64,000 bases of DNA from Methanobrevibacter sp. (GTDB taxonomy: Archaea; Methanobacteriota; Methanobacteria; Methanobacteriales; Methanobacteriaceae). The stretch covers positions 1 through 64,000 of the forward strand of contig JAFQXD010000070.1 in the NCBI GenBank assembly GCA_017407115.1, given 5' to 3'. The position numbers and the translations under genes are program-made. Positions 9,091 through 18,427 of the stretch are shown here, piece by piece (position 1 is the stretch's first letter; every line of letters starts with the position of its first letter). The notes under the pieces were generated by a model. That model saw nothing but the letters and a program-made list of their open reading frames with translations. It had not been told where the DNA came from and did no database searches.

Positions 9091-9783
9091 TTAATCACCC
9101 AAAATTGATTCTGAAATAGTTATATCAAAAGGACGTGTGATTTTAAAGTTAGATGAATCTCCCTCAAATAAATATACTTCTTCATCTCTTAAATAGAAAA
9201 GCATCATGGCTTCATCCAATAAGTTAATTTCATCCTCAGTTAAATCTTCATAAATTTCTATAAATTTTTTAATATTAAAAGATTGTGGAGTTTGTGCATG
9301 GAACAAATGTTTTCTTTCAGGAATTTTTGTAAGTTTATTATTTTCTTTACTTTGAAAAATCACATCCACTGCAGGAACAACTGGACTAGCCGCACCAAAT
9401 TCACATGCATATTTGATGCTATCTTCAATTAACTTTGGTGAGACAAAAATTCTTGCACCATCATGAGTAACCATAATCGCATTGTCATCAGCCCCATTTT
9501 CAATAGCATAATATATTGAGTTTAAAATAGTATCATTACGTGTTTTTCCACCCTCAATAACAATTAACCTATTATCATCAAAATATTTATCAATTAACTC
9601 TTGAGTATCATTTAAATATTGTTTTGGGGAAGAAATAATAATTTTATCCAACAAATCAACTTTTAAAAAAGGTTCAATGCAATAAGCCAATAAAGGTTTA
9701 TTATTTATCTTAAAAAATTGTTTTGGAACACCCATTCCTAATCTAGTTCCAGTTCCTCCAGCCAATATTGCAGCAAAAATCAT
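9091..9783 (-). CDS. IspD/TarI-like cytidylyltransferase
   Basis: A 230-residue member of the IspD/TarI family: I-L-A-G-G-T-G-T-R-L-G at 6-16, G-G-K-T-R-N-D-T at 78-85 and T-H-D-G-A-R at 106-111 are the CTP- and substrate-binding signatures. IspD serves the MEP isoprenoid pathway, which archaea do not use (they make isoprenoids via mevalonate), and no other MEP gene is nearby. The gene instead lies between a GpsA-like dehydrogenase and a polymer transferase. A TarI-like role, activating a polyol phosphate as its CDP derivative, is therefore the better reading. Whether the substrate is glycerol, ribitol or another phosphate cannot be seen. Confidence 0.8.
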   Translation of the reverse strand: MIFAAILAGGTGTRLGMGVPKQFFKINNKPLLAYCIEPFLKVDLLDKIIISSPKQYLNDTQELIDKYFDDNRLIVIEGGKTRNDTILNSIYYAIENGADDNAIMVTHDGARIFVSPKLIEDSIKYACEFGAASPVVPAVDVIFQSKENNKLTKIPERKHLFHAQTPQSFNIKKFIEIYEDLTEDEINLLDEAMMLFYLRDEEVYLFEGDSSNFKITRPFDITISESILGD

Positions 9784-9795
9784 ATAATCACTTAA

Positions 9796-10761
9796 TTATA
9801 ATTGCTCCCATAATTTATAAAAAGCATTTTTAGGATTTGCTTGATTAATAATTACCTCATAAACAAAGTTCACAGTTAATGAATTTACATTTAATTCATC
9901 ACATAAACTTTTTAATATAATAGCAGTATTTTTTCCTTCAAACAATACTCCAGAAGCTTTTTCATCAACAACAATACCTTGACCACTTAATACTCCTAAA
10001 GTATGATTTCTACTAACTGTTAAAGTAGATGCAGTCACAATATCTCCAAAACCACAATAATCATCCACAGTATCTCTTTTACCACCTAATTTTTCAATAA
10101 TATCTTTTGTTTCATTATAACTTTTAGTGAATACTGCAAATTTTGCATTATTGTTAATATCCATTCCCTCACAAATCCCTTGTGAAATTGCAACAATATT
10201 CTTAATGATTCCACAAAATTCTGTCCCAATCACATCTGTATTTGCATTAACTTTAAAAGAATCTGTAACAAGAATCTCTTTAACTTTATTTAAATAAGTT
10301 TCATCACTACATGCAATAGTAGTTGAAGCAGACAAACGTTTCACCATTTCAGATGCAATATTTGGTCCCGAAAATGCGACTGGAGGCCTTTTAGTAATTT
10401 CTTCAATAATATCCGTCATTGTTTTATTAGTTTTATTTTCAATTCCTTTAGCAGTGCTGACAAAGATACAATCAGTACTGACTATCTTATTTAATTTTTC
10501 AACTAATTCTCTCATGACAGATGATGGAATGCATAAAAATACTGCTTCAACATCTTTTAAGTCATCTAAATTACATACAGCAGAAATATTCTCATGTAAT
10601 TTAACATTAGGAAAATATTGTGAATTCACATTATTATTGTTAATATCATTACAAATTTCCTCACGTCTTGCATATAATAATACATTTGCATTTGGAGCAA
10701 CAGTTTGGGCAACAGCAGTTCCCATAGCTCCAGCACCAATGACTCCAACAGTTATTGACAT
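9796..10761 (-). CDS. GpsA-like NAD(P)-dependent glycerol-3-phosphate dehydrogenase
   Basis: A 321-residue protein of the GpsA family. It has G-A-G-A-M-G at 9-14 for the dinucleotide, S-G-P-N-I-A-S-E at 131-138, the catalytic lysine in C-G-I-I-K-N at about 187, and G-F-G-D-I-V-T-A-S-T then S-R-N-H near 238-254. Archaeal lipids are built on sn-glycerol-1-phosphate by an unrelated enzyme, so a GpsA-type enzyme inside a surface-glycan island most likely provides sn-glycerol-3-phosphate (or a related polyol phosphate) for CDP activation by the next gene. AAGGTGAT precedes the ATG. Substrate is inferred. Confidence 0.8.
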   Translation of the reverse strand: MSITVGVIGAGAMGTAVAQTVAPNANVLLYARREEICNDINNNNVNSQYFPNVKLHENISAVCNLDDLKDVEAVFLCIPSSVMRELVEKLNKIVSTDCIFVSTAKGIENKTNKTMTDIIEEITKRPPVAFSGPNIASEMVKRLSASTTIACSDETYLNKVKEILVTDSFKVNANTDVIGTEFCGIIKNIVAISQGICEGMDINNNAKFAVFTKSYNETKDIIEKLGGKRDTVDDYCGFGDIVTASTLTVSRNHTLGVLSGQGIVVDEKASGVLFEGKNTAIILKSLCDELNVNSLTVNFVYEVIINQANPKNAFYKLWEQL

Positions 10762-11814
10762 TTAATCACCTTTAACAAAATATAATTCAAAGGGAGTTCC
10801 TTTTTTTAAATCTTTATTAACTTTTTTACCTAATATTTCTTTTAAATATTTCGGATGAAGACCAAACCCTGGTCTGATTGAACGAACATTATCCTCAGTG
10901 ATAATTTCACCTTCTTTAATATCTTCAACAACAAACAATGATCTTGAAAATTCTCGATTCAATTTAGATTTTTCAGATAAATCGTAATTTACTTTTCCTA
11001 AAGCTTTTTCAACATTCCTAATCGAATCAACCATCTGTTTAAATTCATGAGGCTCCATTGAAAATTCTGAATCTGGACCTCCCATATTCCTATCCAAAAT
11101 GAAATGTTTTTCAATAATATTTGCTCCTAAAGCAACAGCAGCTGTTGAAACTTCACTGCCTAAGGTATGGTCTGACAAACCTACAACAACATCAAATCTT
11201 TTAGCAATATCAGGAATTGTATTTAGATTAATTTCTTCAAAAGGTGCTGGATAAGAAGAAGTACATTTTAAAAGAGAGATTTTATCATTTCCACAATCCA
11301 AACAAGTTTTTACCGCCAATTTAATATCTTCAAAATCAGCAATACCTGTTGAGATAATAATCGGTTTATCCAATTTTGCAACATATTCGATTAATGGAAT
11401 ATCTGTTATTTCAAAAGATGCAATTTTATAAACAGGCACTCCCATATCTTCTAGAAAATCTACAGAAGTTTTATCAAAAGGTGAAGAAAATACAATTAAT
11501 CCCAAATCTTCTGCTATCTTTTTAAGTTTAGGTTGCCAATCCCAAGGCATGTAAGCATCCTCATATAAGTTATGAAGCACTTGTCCATCCCAAACAGTAC
11601 CCTGTTTAATTTGAAAATACTCATTATCACAATCAAGAGTAATTGTATCTGGAGTAAAAGTCTGAAATTTAACTGCATCAGCACCAGATCTAGCCATTGC
11701 TTCAATTGTTTTGACCGCAATGTCAAAATCATTCATATGGTTTGCTGAAAGTTCAGCTATAATAAATGCAGGGTTGTTTTCACCAATTTTTTTATCACCA
11801 ATTTGAAATTCCAT
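10762..11814 (-). CDS. pseI: pseudaminic acid synthase PseI
   Basis: A 350-residue NeuB-family nonulosonate synthase, condensing phosphoenolpyruvate with the 6-deoxy diamino hexose to give pseudaminic acid. Features: N-terminal TIM-barrel domain with A-E-L-S-A-N-H near residue 20, F-S-S-P-F-D near 112, K-I-A-S-F-E-I near 136, G-L-S-D-H-T-L-G and I-I-E-K-H-F; C-terminal SAF/antifreeze-like domain from about 290, ending in L-G-K-K-V-N-K-D-L. The I-K-Q-G-T-V-W-D-G segment and the presence of pseB, pseC and pseG next door favour PseI over NeuB or LegI. The SD AAGGAGT is 6 bases before the ATG, and the gene starts 4 bases after the upstream stop. Confidence 0.9.
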   Translation of the reverse strand: MEFQIGDKKIGENNPAFIIAELSANHMNDFDIAVKTIEAMARSGADAVKFQTFTPDTITLDCDNEYFQIKQGTVWDGQVLHNLYEDAYMPWDWQPKLKKIAEDLGLIVFSSPFDKTSVDFLEDMGVPVYKIASFEITDIPLIEYVAKLDKPIIISTGIADFEDIKLAVKTCLDCGNDKISLLKCTSSYPAPFEEINLNTIPDIAKRFDVVVGLSDHTLGSEVSTAAVALGANIIEKHFILDRNMGGPDSEFSMEPHEFKQMVDSIRNVEKALGKVNYDLSEKSKLNREFSRSLFVVEDIKEGEIITEDNVRSIRPGFGLHPKYLKEILGKKVNKDLKKGTPFELYFVKGD

Positions 11815-11818
11815 AATA

Positions 11819-13243
11819 TTACTCCTTAATAAATTTAAATGCTTGACAATCCTTTATTATAATATCTTCATCTTTTTTAAAACCCATTGATTTAAAAAAT
11901 GAAATTGAACGCAAATTATCCTTTTTAATGTATGCAACTACTTTACCCTCCACTAAATCTAATCCCTTCGATAATAAAATTTTAGATAAACCTAAACTCC
12001 GATATTTTTTATTTAAACTAATACTAATTACTGGAAATTTTTCATCAAAATCTAATCGTAATTGACCAATTATATCATTACTATATTCTAAAACATAAAA
12101 TTTAACAGAAGTATCGTTTAAAACATTCTTAAACCAAATTTTATGATCTTCTAATTTAATTTTCTCTGAATTGAATGAACTTTCACGAACTTCATCATCA
12201 TTAGCAATTTCAAATATTTTAAGACAATCTTCTTTTTTAATTTCTCTGAATACTAAATTATTCTTATAAAATTCATTAAGAATAGATTTAACAATATTAA
12301 TAGAACCTTTACCATTTACAGCTTGAATACCCAATAATCGCTTATCATAACGAATATTTTTATCTTCTAAAAATTCAATTCTATCTAAAATATTATCTAA
12401 TAAATTTTCATCATTCCAACAACCAGCATATTCAATGAAACCTTGTTTTTTCCAGTTTAGAATATTATTCTTTTGATTTTCAATTATACCAATAGCTACT
12501 GTTGGAACACCAATGCATGCAAGTTCATATAATGTTTGACCGCTTGCGGAGATTGCTAAATCAACAGAAGACATCGCATTGATTATTTCACTAGATTCCG
12601 GTGAATAAATCAATTCAACATTACTATTTTTTAAATTTTCTATTTCAGAAACATTATCAAAACTATCAGCAATAATGACCTTTTTAGTAACATTTGGAAA
12701 CTTATTATTTAATAATTCTAAAATTTTTGGAGTCAGATTTCTTAAATCATTTCCTCCCATTGTAATTAAGATATTTTTTATTGAATCATTAATCTTTAGT
12801 TTAGAAATATCCCAAAAATCTTTTCTTAAAGGAATATAATCATTACCTAATAAATATCGAATATTATCTCGTTTTTTGTAATCCATATTTGAAGCATCTA
12901 ATGTCCCATTTATAACAATACCTTTTGGATAATTTAAACGATTATTATCATCAACATATGCCACTAAAGGAACAATATTAGAAATTTCATTAAATACATC
13001 GATATCAGCTAAATATGAATCAATAATAACAATATCTGCTTTTGATATTACAGACAAGTCATCTAACCAATTAATTATATCAACATTAATATTAGGAAGA
13101 ATTGATTTAACAGAATCATCACCATTTATTAAAAAGTTTGGAGAGATGTCGAACTGTTCAAAAGCTTGGTATAATGAGCTACATCTAGCAACATGCCCAA
13201 AACCAATATTCTTCCCTCCTTCAGTTAAAATAAATACATTCAT
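11819..13243 (-). CDS. PseG-PseH fusion: UDP-sugar hydrolase plus N-acetyltransferase
   Basis: A 474-residue two-domain enzyme. Residues 1 to about 320 match PseG, the hydrolase that removes UDP from the diacetamido altrose intermediate (GT-B fold): N-I-G-F-G-H-V-A-R near 12-20 and S-A-S-G-Q-T-L-Y-E-L-A near 230. Residues from about 327 onward are a GNAT acetyltransferase like PseH (F-R-E-I-K-K-E-D, then Y-R-S-L-G-L-S-K-I-L-L, then F-F-K-S-M-G-F). The fusion joins consecutive steps of the pathway in reverse gene order. I chose the ATG at 13243, one base after the pseC stop; an in-frame TTG three codons earlier overlaps pseC and is less likely. Confidence 0.88.
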   Translation of the reverse strand: MNVFILTEGGKNIGFGHVARCSSLYQAFEQFDISPNFLINGDDSVKSILPNINVDIINWLDDLSVISKADIVIIDSYLADIDVFNEISNIVPLVAYVDDNNRLNYPKGIVINGTLDASNMDYKKRDNIRYLLGNDYIPLRKDFWDISKLKINDSIKNILITMGGNDLRNLTPKILELLNNKFPNVTKKVIIADSFDNVSEIENLKNSNVELIYSPESSEIINAMSSVDLAISASGQTLYELACIGVPTVAIGIIENQKNNILNWKKQGFIEYAGCWNDENLLDNILDRIEFLEDKNIRYDKRLLGIQAVNGKGSINIVKSILNEFYKNNLVFREIKKEDCLKIFEIANDDEVRESSFNSEKIKLEDHKIWFKNVLNDTSVKFYVLEYSNDIIGQLRLDFDEKFPVISISLNKKYRSLGLSKILLSKGLDLVEGKVVAYIKKDNLRSISFFKSMGFKKDEDIIIKDCQAFKFIKE

Positions 13244-13244
13244 A

Positions 13245-14399
13245 TTAATCAAATTCAGAAATTACCTTGAATAATTTTTCTTTAACAAATTCAATATCCT
13301 CATCAGTTAATGTTGGATACATTGGAATACTAATCTCTTTTTTATAGAATTCCTCACAAATAGGACATAAACTATTATTAAATCCTAATTTTTGATAATA
13401 TGGTTGTTTATAAACCGGAATATAATGTACTTGAACACCAATCCCTTCTTGTCTTAATTTAGTAAAAATTTCTTTTTTATTATTAACAAATTTATCTTTC
13501 AATAAAATCGGATATAAATGATAAGCTGATTCCCTATCTTCTTTTTCAATTGTTACATCAAAATAAGGATTATCCTCAAATATTTCATCATAAATTTTAG
13601 CTACTTTCCGTCTAGATTTAATAAAAGAATCTAATTTCTTTAGTTGTGAAACGCCCAAAGCACATTGAATATCAGTTATGCGATAGTTGAAACCTAATTC
13701 CTGCATTTCATAATACCAATCACCATGAGGTTCATTTACTAAGTTGTTTTTAGTTATTCCATGAGATCTAAATAATTGTAATCTTTCAAAGTATTCCTCA
13801 TCATTTGTAACAATTATTCCACCCTCGCCTGTTGTAATATGCTTAACTGGATGGAAACTAAACATTGCCATTTCAGAATAAGTTAAAGAACCTATTTTTT
13901 TGCCATCATATTTAGCGCCCAATGCATGAGCCCCATCTTCAAAAAGTTTAACATCATTATCTTCAGCGATTTCTGAAAACTCTTTTAAGTCAACAGGTTG
14001 GCCAGAATAATGAACTGGTGAAATCAATTTAGTTTTATCTGAAACTTTGATTTTTGATGCATCTAAGTTACCAGTTTCAATTTCAACATCACCAAAATTA
14101 ACATCAGCCCCCAAATATAAAGCGGCATTTGAAGTAGCAACAAAAGTATTAGGGCTAGTTATTACTTCATCCCCTTTTCCAATACCTAAAGCAAAATAAG
14201 CGCCATGCAATGCAGAAGTTCCTGAGTTAAAAGCCACAGCAAATTTTGCACCACAATATTTAGCAATATCTTTTTCAAACTCTTCAATTTTTGGCCCTTG
14301 AGTAATTAATGGAGATTTAAGAGTTTTTACAACTTCTTCAATGTCTTCATCATCAATTGTCTGTTTTCCATAAGGTAAAAATTTAGAAATAAAAAACAC
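13245..14399 (-). CDS. pseC: PseC aminotransferase (DegT/DnrJ/EryC1 family)
   Basis: A 384-residue sugar aminotransferase, expected to aminate C4 of the UDP-4-keto-6-deoxy-AltNAc made by PseB. It has F-N-S-G-T-S-A-L-H at about 57-65, the E-D-G-A-H-A-L-G segment at 154-161 (cofactor Asp155), and the PLP lysine in H-P-V-K-H-I-T-T-G-E-G-G at 186. The N-terminus F-L-P-Y-G-K-Q matches PseC starts. The start is a GTG at 14399 with no strong ribosome binding site, which is the only unusual point. Sits between the class III aminotransferase and the PseG-PseH fusion. Confidence 0.9.
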   Translation of the reverse strand: MFFISKFLPYGKQTIDDEDIEEVVKTLKSPLITQGPKIEEFEKDIAKYCGAKFAVAFNSGTSALHGAYFALGIGKGDEVITSPNTFVATSNAALYLGADVNFGDVEIETGNLDASKIKVSDKTKLISPVHYSGQPVDLKEFSEIAEDNDVKLFEDGAHALGAKYDGKKIGSLTYSEMAMFSFHPVKHITTGEGGIIVTNDEEYFERLQLFRSHGITKNNLVNEPHGDWYYEMQELGFNYRITDIQCALGVSQLKKLDSFIKSRRKVAKIYDEIFEDNPYFDVTIEKEDRESAYHLYPILLKDKFVNNKKEIFTKLRQEGIGVQVHYIPVYKQPYYQKLGFNNSLCPICEEFYKKEISIPMYPTLTDEDIEFVKEKLFKVISEFD

Positions 14400-14404
14400 C
14401 CCAA

Positions 14405-15709
14405 TTAATTTTCTTCAACGATATTACGTTTAAATACAGGATCTACTTTTTTACCAATTAATATGCCCTCAGTAGAATCTTGCTCGATTGCTTTTTTAAT
14501 ATTAATCATCGCTTCTTCAGCCGCAGCCAAGAAAGCTTCAATTTCCTTTTCAGTATGAGATAAATTGATATTATTAATTCCAACAGTGATTATTCCATTA
14601 TGAATCATTGCTTGAGAGTAAATTGAATTAATATCCAGATAATCAAGGCTTCCAACATCTTCAAATTCAACACCACAGTGTGGAGGAAGTCCGCTAACGA
14701 GAATCACATCTTCTAATTCATATTTTTTAATGAGACTTTCAAGTCCTTCTTTCAACATGGTTCCTAGTTTCCAAATATAATCATAAGAACCGGGTTTTTC
14801 TAATATTTTTAAAGCAGCAATAGAACCCGCCATGGATAATGCTTCTCCACCAAATGTTGTAGAAACAAAAATTCCTTCTTCAATTTGTTTCATGATTTCT
14901 TTTTTACCGGCAACAGCAGAAATTGGTAATCCATTACCCATACCTTTACCAAAAGCAGCCATATCCGGAACAACATCATATAACTCTGAAGCTCCACCTA
15001 AAGCATATCTAAAACCAGATACTACTTCATCAAATATTAATATTGCTCCATTTTCATGAGTTAAATCTTTAACTTTTTGTAAAAAATTATTTTTAGGACC
15101 ATTTGCTTGAATTGGTTCTAAAATGACTGCTGCAATTTGATTAGGATACTCTTTAAATAGTTCTTCTAAAGATTCAATATTATTATATTCAAATGTTTTA
15201 GTCAGATTGGAAACATCATTTGGAATTCCTTTGTTGTTTTCTGTTGAACCAATAGACCAATCATGCATTCCATGATATCCGGACAATACAACTAAATCCC
15301 TTCCAGTATATGCTCTAGCCAATCTAATAGCTGAAGTAGTTGCATCACCACCATTTTTAACAAATCTAACCATTTCAGCGCAGGGAATAATTTCTATAAC
15401 TTTTTCGGCCAATTCAACTTCAACTTCAGCTTGAAGAGAAAAAGAAATTCCTTTTTCAAGCTGTTCTTTGACAGCATTGTTTACTTCTTCAATGTTATAT
15501 CCTATTGTAATAGGACCCAATGCACATACAAAATCAATGAATTTATTTCCATCCACATCATATATGTAACATCCTTCACCTCTTTCAATGAAAGCCGGGG
15601 AATCTCCTTGACAATAGTACCTATATGATTTACTGTAAGTTTGAGCACCTAAAGGAGTTACTTCAACTGCTCTTTTTAGTAATTCATTACTTTTTTCATA
15701 GTTCGCCAT
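14405..15709 (-). CDS. class III aminotransferase (glutamate-1-semialdehyde aminomutase-like)
   Basis: A 434-residue class III PLP enzyme. Signs: N-G-G-D-A-T-T-S-A-I-R-L-A-R at 119-132, the D-E-V-V-S-G-F-R cofactor site at 227-234, and the Schiff-base lysine in A-A-F-G-K-G-M-G-N-G-L-P at 255. It resembles glutamate-1-semialdehyde aminomutase relatives seen in nonulosonate and flagellin glycan clusters more than HemL: it sits in a pse operon, not with hem genes. Its exact step is unknown; it may provide a side-branch amino sugar or a modified nonulosonate. Start ATG at 15709 is preceded by a GGTGATAA sequence. Confidence 0.8.
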   Translation of the reverse strand: MANYEKSNELLKRAVEVTPLGAQTYSKSYRYYCQGDSPAFIERGEGCYIYDVDGNKFIDFVCALGPITIGYNIEEVNNAVKEQLEKGISFSLQAEVEVELAEKVIEIIPCAEMVRFVKNGGDATTSAIRLARAYTGRDLVVLSGYHGMHDWSIGSTENNKGIPNDVSNLTKTFEYNNIESLEELFKEYPNQIAAVILEPIQANGPKNNFLQKVKDLTHENGAILIFDEVVSGFRYALGGASELYDVVPDMAAFGKGMGNGLPISAVAGKKEIMKQIEEGIFVSTTFGGEALSMAGSIAALKILEKPGSYDYIWKLGTMLKEGLESLIKKYELEDVILVSGLPPHCGVEFEDVGSLDYLDINSIYSQAMIHNGIITVGINNINLSHTEKEIEAFLAAAEEAMINIKKAIEQDSTEGILIGKKVDPVFKRNIVEEN

Positions 15710-15721
15710 TTTATCACCAAA

Positions 15722-16651
15722 TTAAAAATTATTCCATTTTCTAGGATCAATCAAATAATCGTCATTTATCCTTAAACTATCAAAATCAATTTTTTCTAAA
15801 AGAGTTTTATCAAATTTATCAATACTTTTAATATTGGTTTCTAACTCCTCTGGAGAGTTAACCCCCAAAATAGTTGAATTAATATAATCATTATAATAAA
15901 CAAATACACTGGCCAATTCAGCTACAGTAACATCACATTTATTAGCAATAGTTAATAAATTCTGTTTAAAAGGTTTAATATCTTCCAAACCCTTTGGAAC
16001 ATCAGTAATATCACACGGAATGATTCCTTTCAAGAAAGTTGATCTGCTTATTAAACCTATGTTATTTTCATCTAACTCTTTTTGAATGTCATCGAACCGC
16101 CTATCAAAAATGTTATAAGGAATTTGAAAAAAATCAATAGAACTGCTGTGATTTTCAGTTATAAATTTCGTTTCATGTAATTCATATACTGAAACTCCAA
16201 ATAAATCAACTAAATTATCATCTTTTAATTCATTAATAACAGTCCAAAAATCATCATTTTTGAATATTTCATCAACAGCCTGGTGTAACTGCAATATTGG
16301 AATCCTGTTTAATTGAAGATTTTCTAATGATTCTTCAACAGAATTATAAATGTTATTTTTAAAATCAACGTAAGTTAAATTATCTAAATTATCAATCAAT
16401 CTTAATTTAGTGGCTATTACAAAATTGTTTTTATAATTTTCTAAGAAATTTCCAATTTTTTCTTCACTATCACCATATTCACGAGCGGTGTCAATTAATG
16501 TAATGCCATTATTATTTGCAGTATTAAGGATAGAATCTACTTCTTCTTGTGTTTTTCTTTTAGTGAATCCATAATCAAGACCAAATTGAACAGTCCCCAA
16601 TCCAAATTTAGAAATTTCATATTTTGAGTTTCTAAAATTATTCATTAACAT
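15722..16651 (-). CDS. aldo/keto reductase
   Basis: A 309-residue aldo/keto reductase of the (beta/alpha)8 type. G-L-G-T-V-Q-F-G at 17-24 opens the barrel; the catalytic tetrad is readable as Asp54, Tyr59, Lys82 and the His of L-Q-L-H-Q-A near 122. Such reductases are common companions of SpsF-type cytidylyltransferases in surface glycan clusters. It overlaps the 3' end of the upstream gene by 14 bases, so the two are translationally coupled. A second ATG two codons in is an alternative start. The substrate is unknown. Confidence 0.85.
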   Translation of the reverse strand: MLMNNFRNSKYEISKFGLGTVQFGLDYGFTKRKTQEEVDSILNTANNNGITLIDTAREYGDSEEKIGNFLENYKNNFVIATKLRLIDNLDNLTYVDFKNNIYNSVEESLENLQLNRIPILQLHQAVDEIFKNDDFWTVINELKDDNLVDLFGVSVYELHETKFITENHSSSIDFFQIPYNIFDRRFDDIQKELDENNIGLISRSTFLKGIIPCDITDVPKGLEDIKPFKQNLLTIANKCDVTVAELASVFVYYNDYINSTILGVNSPEELETNIKSIDKFDKTLLEKIDFDSLRINDDYLIDPRKWNNF

Positions 16652-17423
16652 TTCTACTACCTAAATCCACATCTTCTTTTAATGATTTTAATAAACCTTC
16701 ATTTCTAGTAAATTTTGAATTAATATCTAATAGTTCGGGTTTTTCTTGGAGCAATTGTATTACATCACCCATATTAAAAAAAGAATCATGACTATAAAGA
16801 TTTTTGTAAACTTCATTGATAAAAATGAAATCTTCCTTTTCATCTAATGTCCACCTTAACTCGGAATAATCAACATCATTTTTTACATTACCTAATTTAA
16901 ATTTATTTGGGTTATCCCTAATGTACAATGTAACATGCTCTCTTTGAGAACTTAAATTTGCATTAATCCAAGAATCTTTTAAAGCATTGAAATTAAATAC
17001 TTCACAATCTAAACCATCAGGATATGTGCAATCCAACACATTAGCAGTATAATCATTATCATTTGAAATATGTTCATTAATAACTTTATCAACTACAACC
17101 GGATCAATTAGTGGACAATCAGAAGTGATGCGAATTATAATATCCCCATCATTAATATCATTATCCACAGCAGTTTGATAGTATCTATCTAGAACATCAT
17201 CTTCACTACCTACAAAATAATCAACATCATTGCCTTTGCAAAAATCAATTATTGGTTGATTATTAGAATCAAAACTAGTCGCAATAATAATTTTATCAAT
17301 CAAATTACTATGTTTCAGTCTATTAACAACATGTTCAATGACAGGACTGCCACACAAATCCATCATTACTTTACCAGGCAATCTTGTTGATCCCATTCTC
17401 GCTTGAATAATTGCATAAATCAC
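16638..17423 (-). CDS. SpsF-type cytidylyltransferase, likely CMP-nonulosonate synthetase
   Basis: A 261-residue nucleotidyltransferase of the SpsF/NeuA/KdsB group. I-I-Q-A-R-M-G-S-T-R-L-P-G-K at 5-18 is the CTP-binding loop; R-I-T-S-D-C-P-L-I-D-P near 98-108 is the metal and sugar site. In several organisms SpsF relatives replace PseF in pseudaminic acid clusters, and no other candidate for the CMP-Pse step is in this operon. I infer that this protein activates pseudaminic acid with CMP. It is the second gene of the operon, 8 bases after pseB. Confidence 0.8.
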   Translation of the reverse strand: MIYAIIQARMGSTRLPGKVMMDLCGSPVIEHVVNRLKHSNLIDKIIIATSFDSNNQPIIDFCKGNDVDYFVGSEDDVLDRYYQTAVDNDINDGDIIIRITSDCPLIDPVVVDKVINEHISNDNDYTANVLDCTYPDGLDCEVFNFNALKDSWINANLSSQREHVTLYIRDNPNKFKLGNVKNDVDYSELRWTLDEKEDFIFINEVYKNLYSHDSFFNMGDVIQLLQEKPELLDINSKFTRNEGLLKSLKEDVDLGSRNVNE

Positions 17424-17431
17424 AGTATCAT

Positions 17432-18427
17432 CTAGTAAACAATATCTATATATTTTAAAGCTTCACGAATCTCTTCTACACTTAACCATTCAGTATTATT
17501 ATCAGAAGCATAACGGAATCTGTCTTCAACCTTTTTTCCGCCTTCTTTTATGTTGACATTTTCCCACCATTCCAATTCAGGGTAAATTATATAATAATCA
17601 TCATATTCGTAAGCAGATCTTGAATCTTCCGCAGTAATCATTACTTCATGGAGTTTTTCACCTGGTCTAATTCCAACGTCTTCAAGTTCACAATCGGGGA
17701 GCATTGCTTTTGCTAAATCAGTCACTTTAAATGATGGACATTTGTGAATATATAATTCACCACCAGTAGCTTCATCAATTGCTTTTATAACTAAATCTAC
17801 TGCTTCATCAAGTGTAATCCAAAAACGAGTCATTCTCATGTCAGTTATTGGTAATTTTGTAGCACCTTCATTAATTAATGTTTTAAAGAAAGGAATTACA
17901 GAACCTCGACTTCCACTTACATTTCCATAACGAACTACTGAAAATCTAGTATTTTTTGCTCCAGCGTAAGCATTTGCCGCAATAAATAATTTATCAGAAA
18001 CCATTTTAGTAGCTCCATAAAGATTAACAGGATTTACACCCTTGTCCGTAGATAATGCTACAACTTTTTCAACTTCTTTATCAATGGCGACATCAACAAT
18101 ATTTCTTGCACCATCAATGTTAGTTTTAATAGCTTCTAAAGGATTATATTCACAAGCAGGCACCTGTTTAAGTGCAGCCGCATGAACAATAATATCCACA
18201 CCATCACATGCTCTTGCAAAACGTTCTTTATCACGAACATCGCCAATAAAATACCTCATTATTTTTTTATGTTCTGCGAACTGTCTTTGCATTAAATATT
18301 GTTTATATTCATCCCTTGAATAAATAATAATTTTTTTAGGTTCATATTTTTCTAAAACCCTTTTTGTAAATTTTTTACCGAAAGAACCAGTTCCTCCAGT
18401 AATTAAAATAACTTTATCATTTAACAT
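17432..18427 (-). CDS. pseB: UDP-GlcNAc 4,6-dehydratase (inverting), PseB
   Basis: A 331-residue short-chain dehydrogenase of the FlaA1/PseB type, the first step of pseudaminic acid synthesis. I-T-G-G-T-G-S-F-G-K at 9-18 binds NADP; S-T-D-K-G at 126-130 and Y137/K141 (N-L-Y-G-A-T-K) form the catalytic set characteristic of inverting dehydratases. H-A-A-A-L-K-Q-V-P at 82-90 is also typical. Soluble form without the membrane domain of FlaA1-like enzymes. It is the promoter-proximal gene of the minus-strand island. Confidence 0.93.
   Translation of the reverse strand: MLNDKVILITGGTGSFGKKFTKRVLEKYEPKKIIIYSRDEYKQYLMQRQFAEHKKIMRYFIGDVRDKERFARACDGVDIIVHAAALKQVPACEYNPLEAIKTNIDGARNIVDVAIDKEVEKVVALSTDKGVNPVNLYGATKMVSDKLFIAANAYAGAKNTRFSVVRYGNVSGSRGSVIPFFKTLINEGATKLPITDMRMTRFWITLDEAVDLVIKAIDEATGGELYIHKCPSFKVTDLAKAMLPDCELEDVGIRPGEKLHEVMITAEDSRSAYEYDDYYIIYPELEWWENVNIKEGGKKVEDRFRYASDNNTEWLSVEEIREALKYIDIVY

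Noticed and set aside
9091..9783. IspD of the MEP isoprenoid pathway
   Set aside because: No other MEP gene is present, archaea use mevalonate, and the neighbours are polymer genes. A TarI-like role was preferred.
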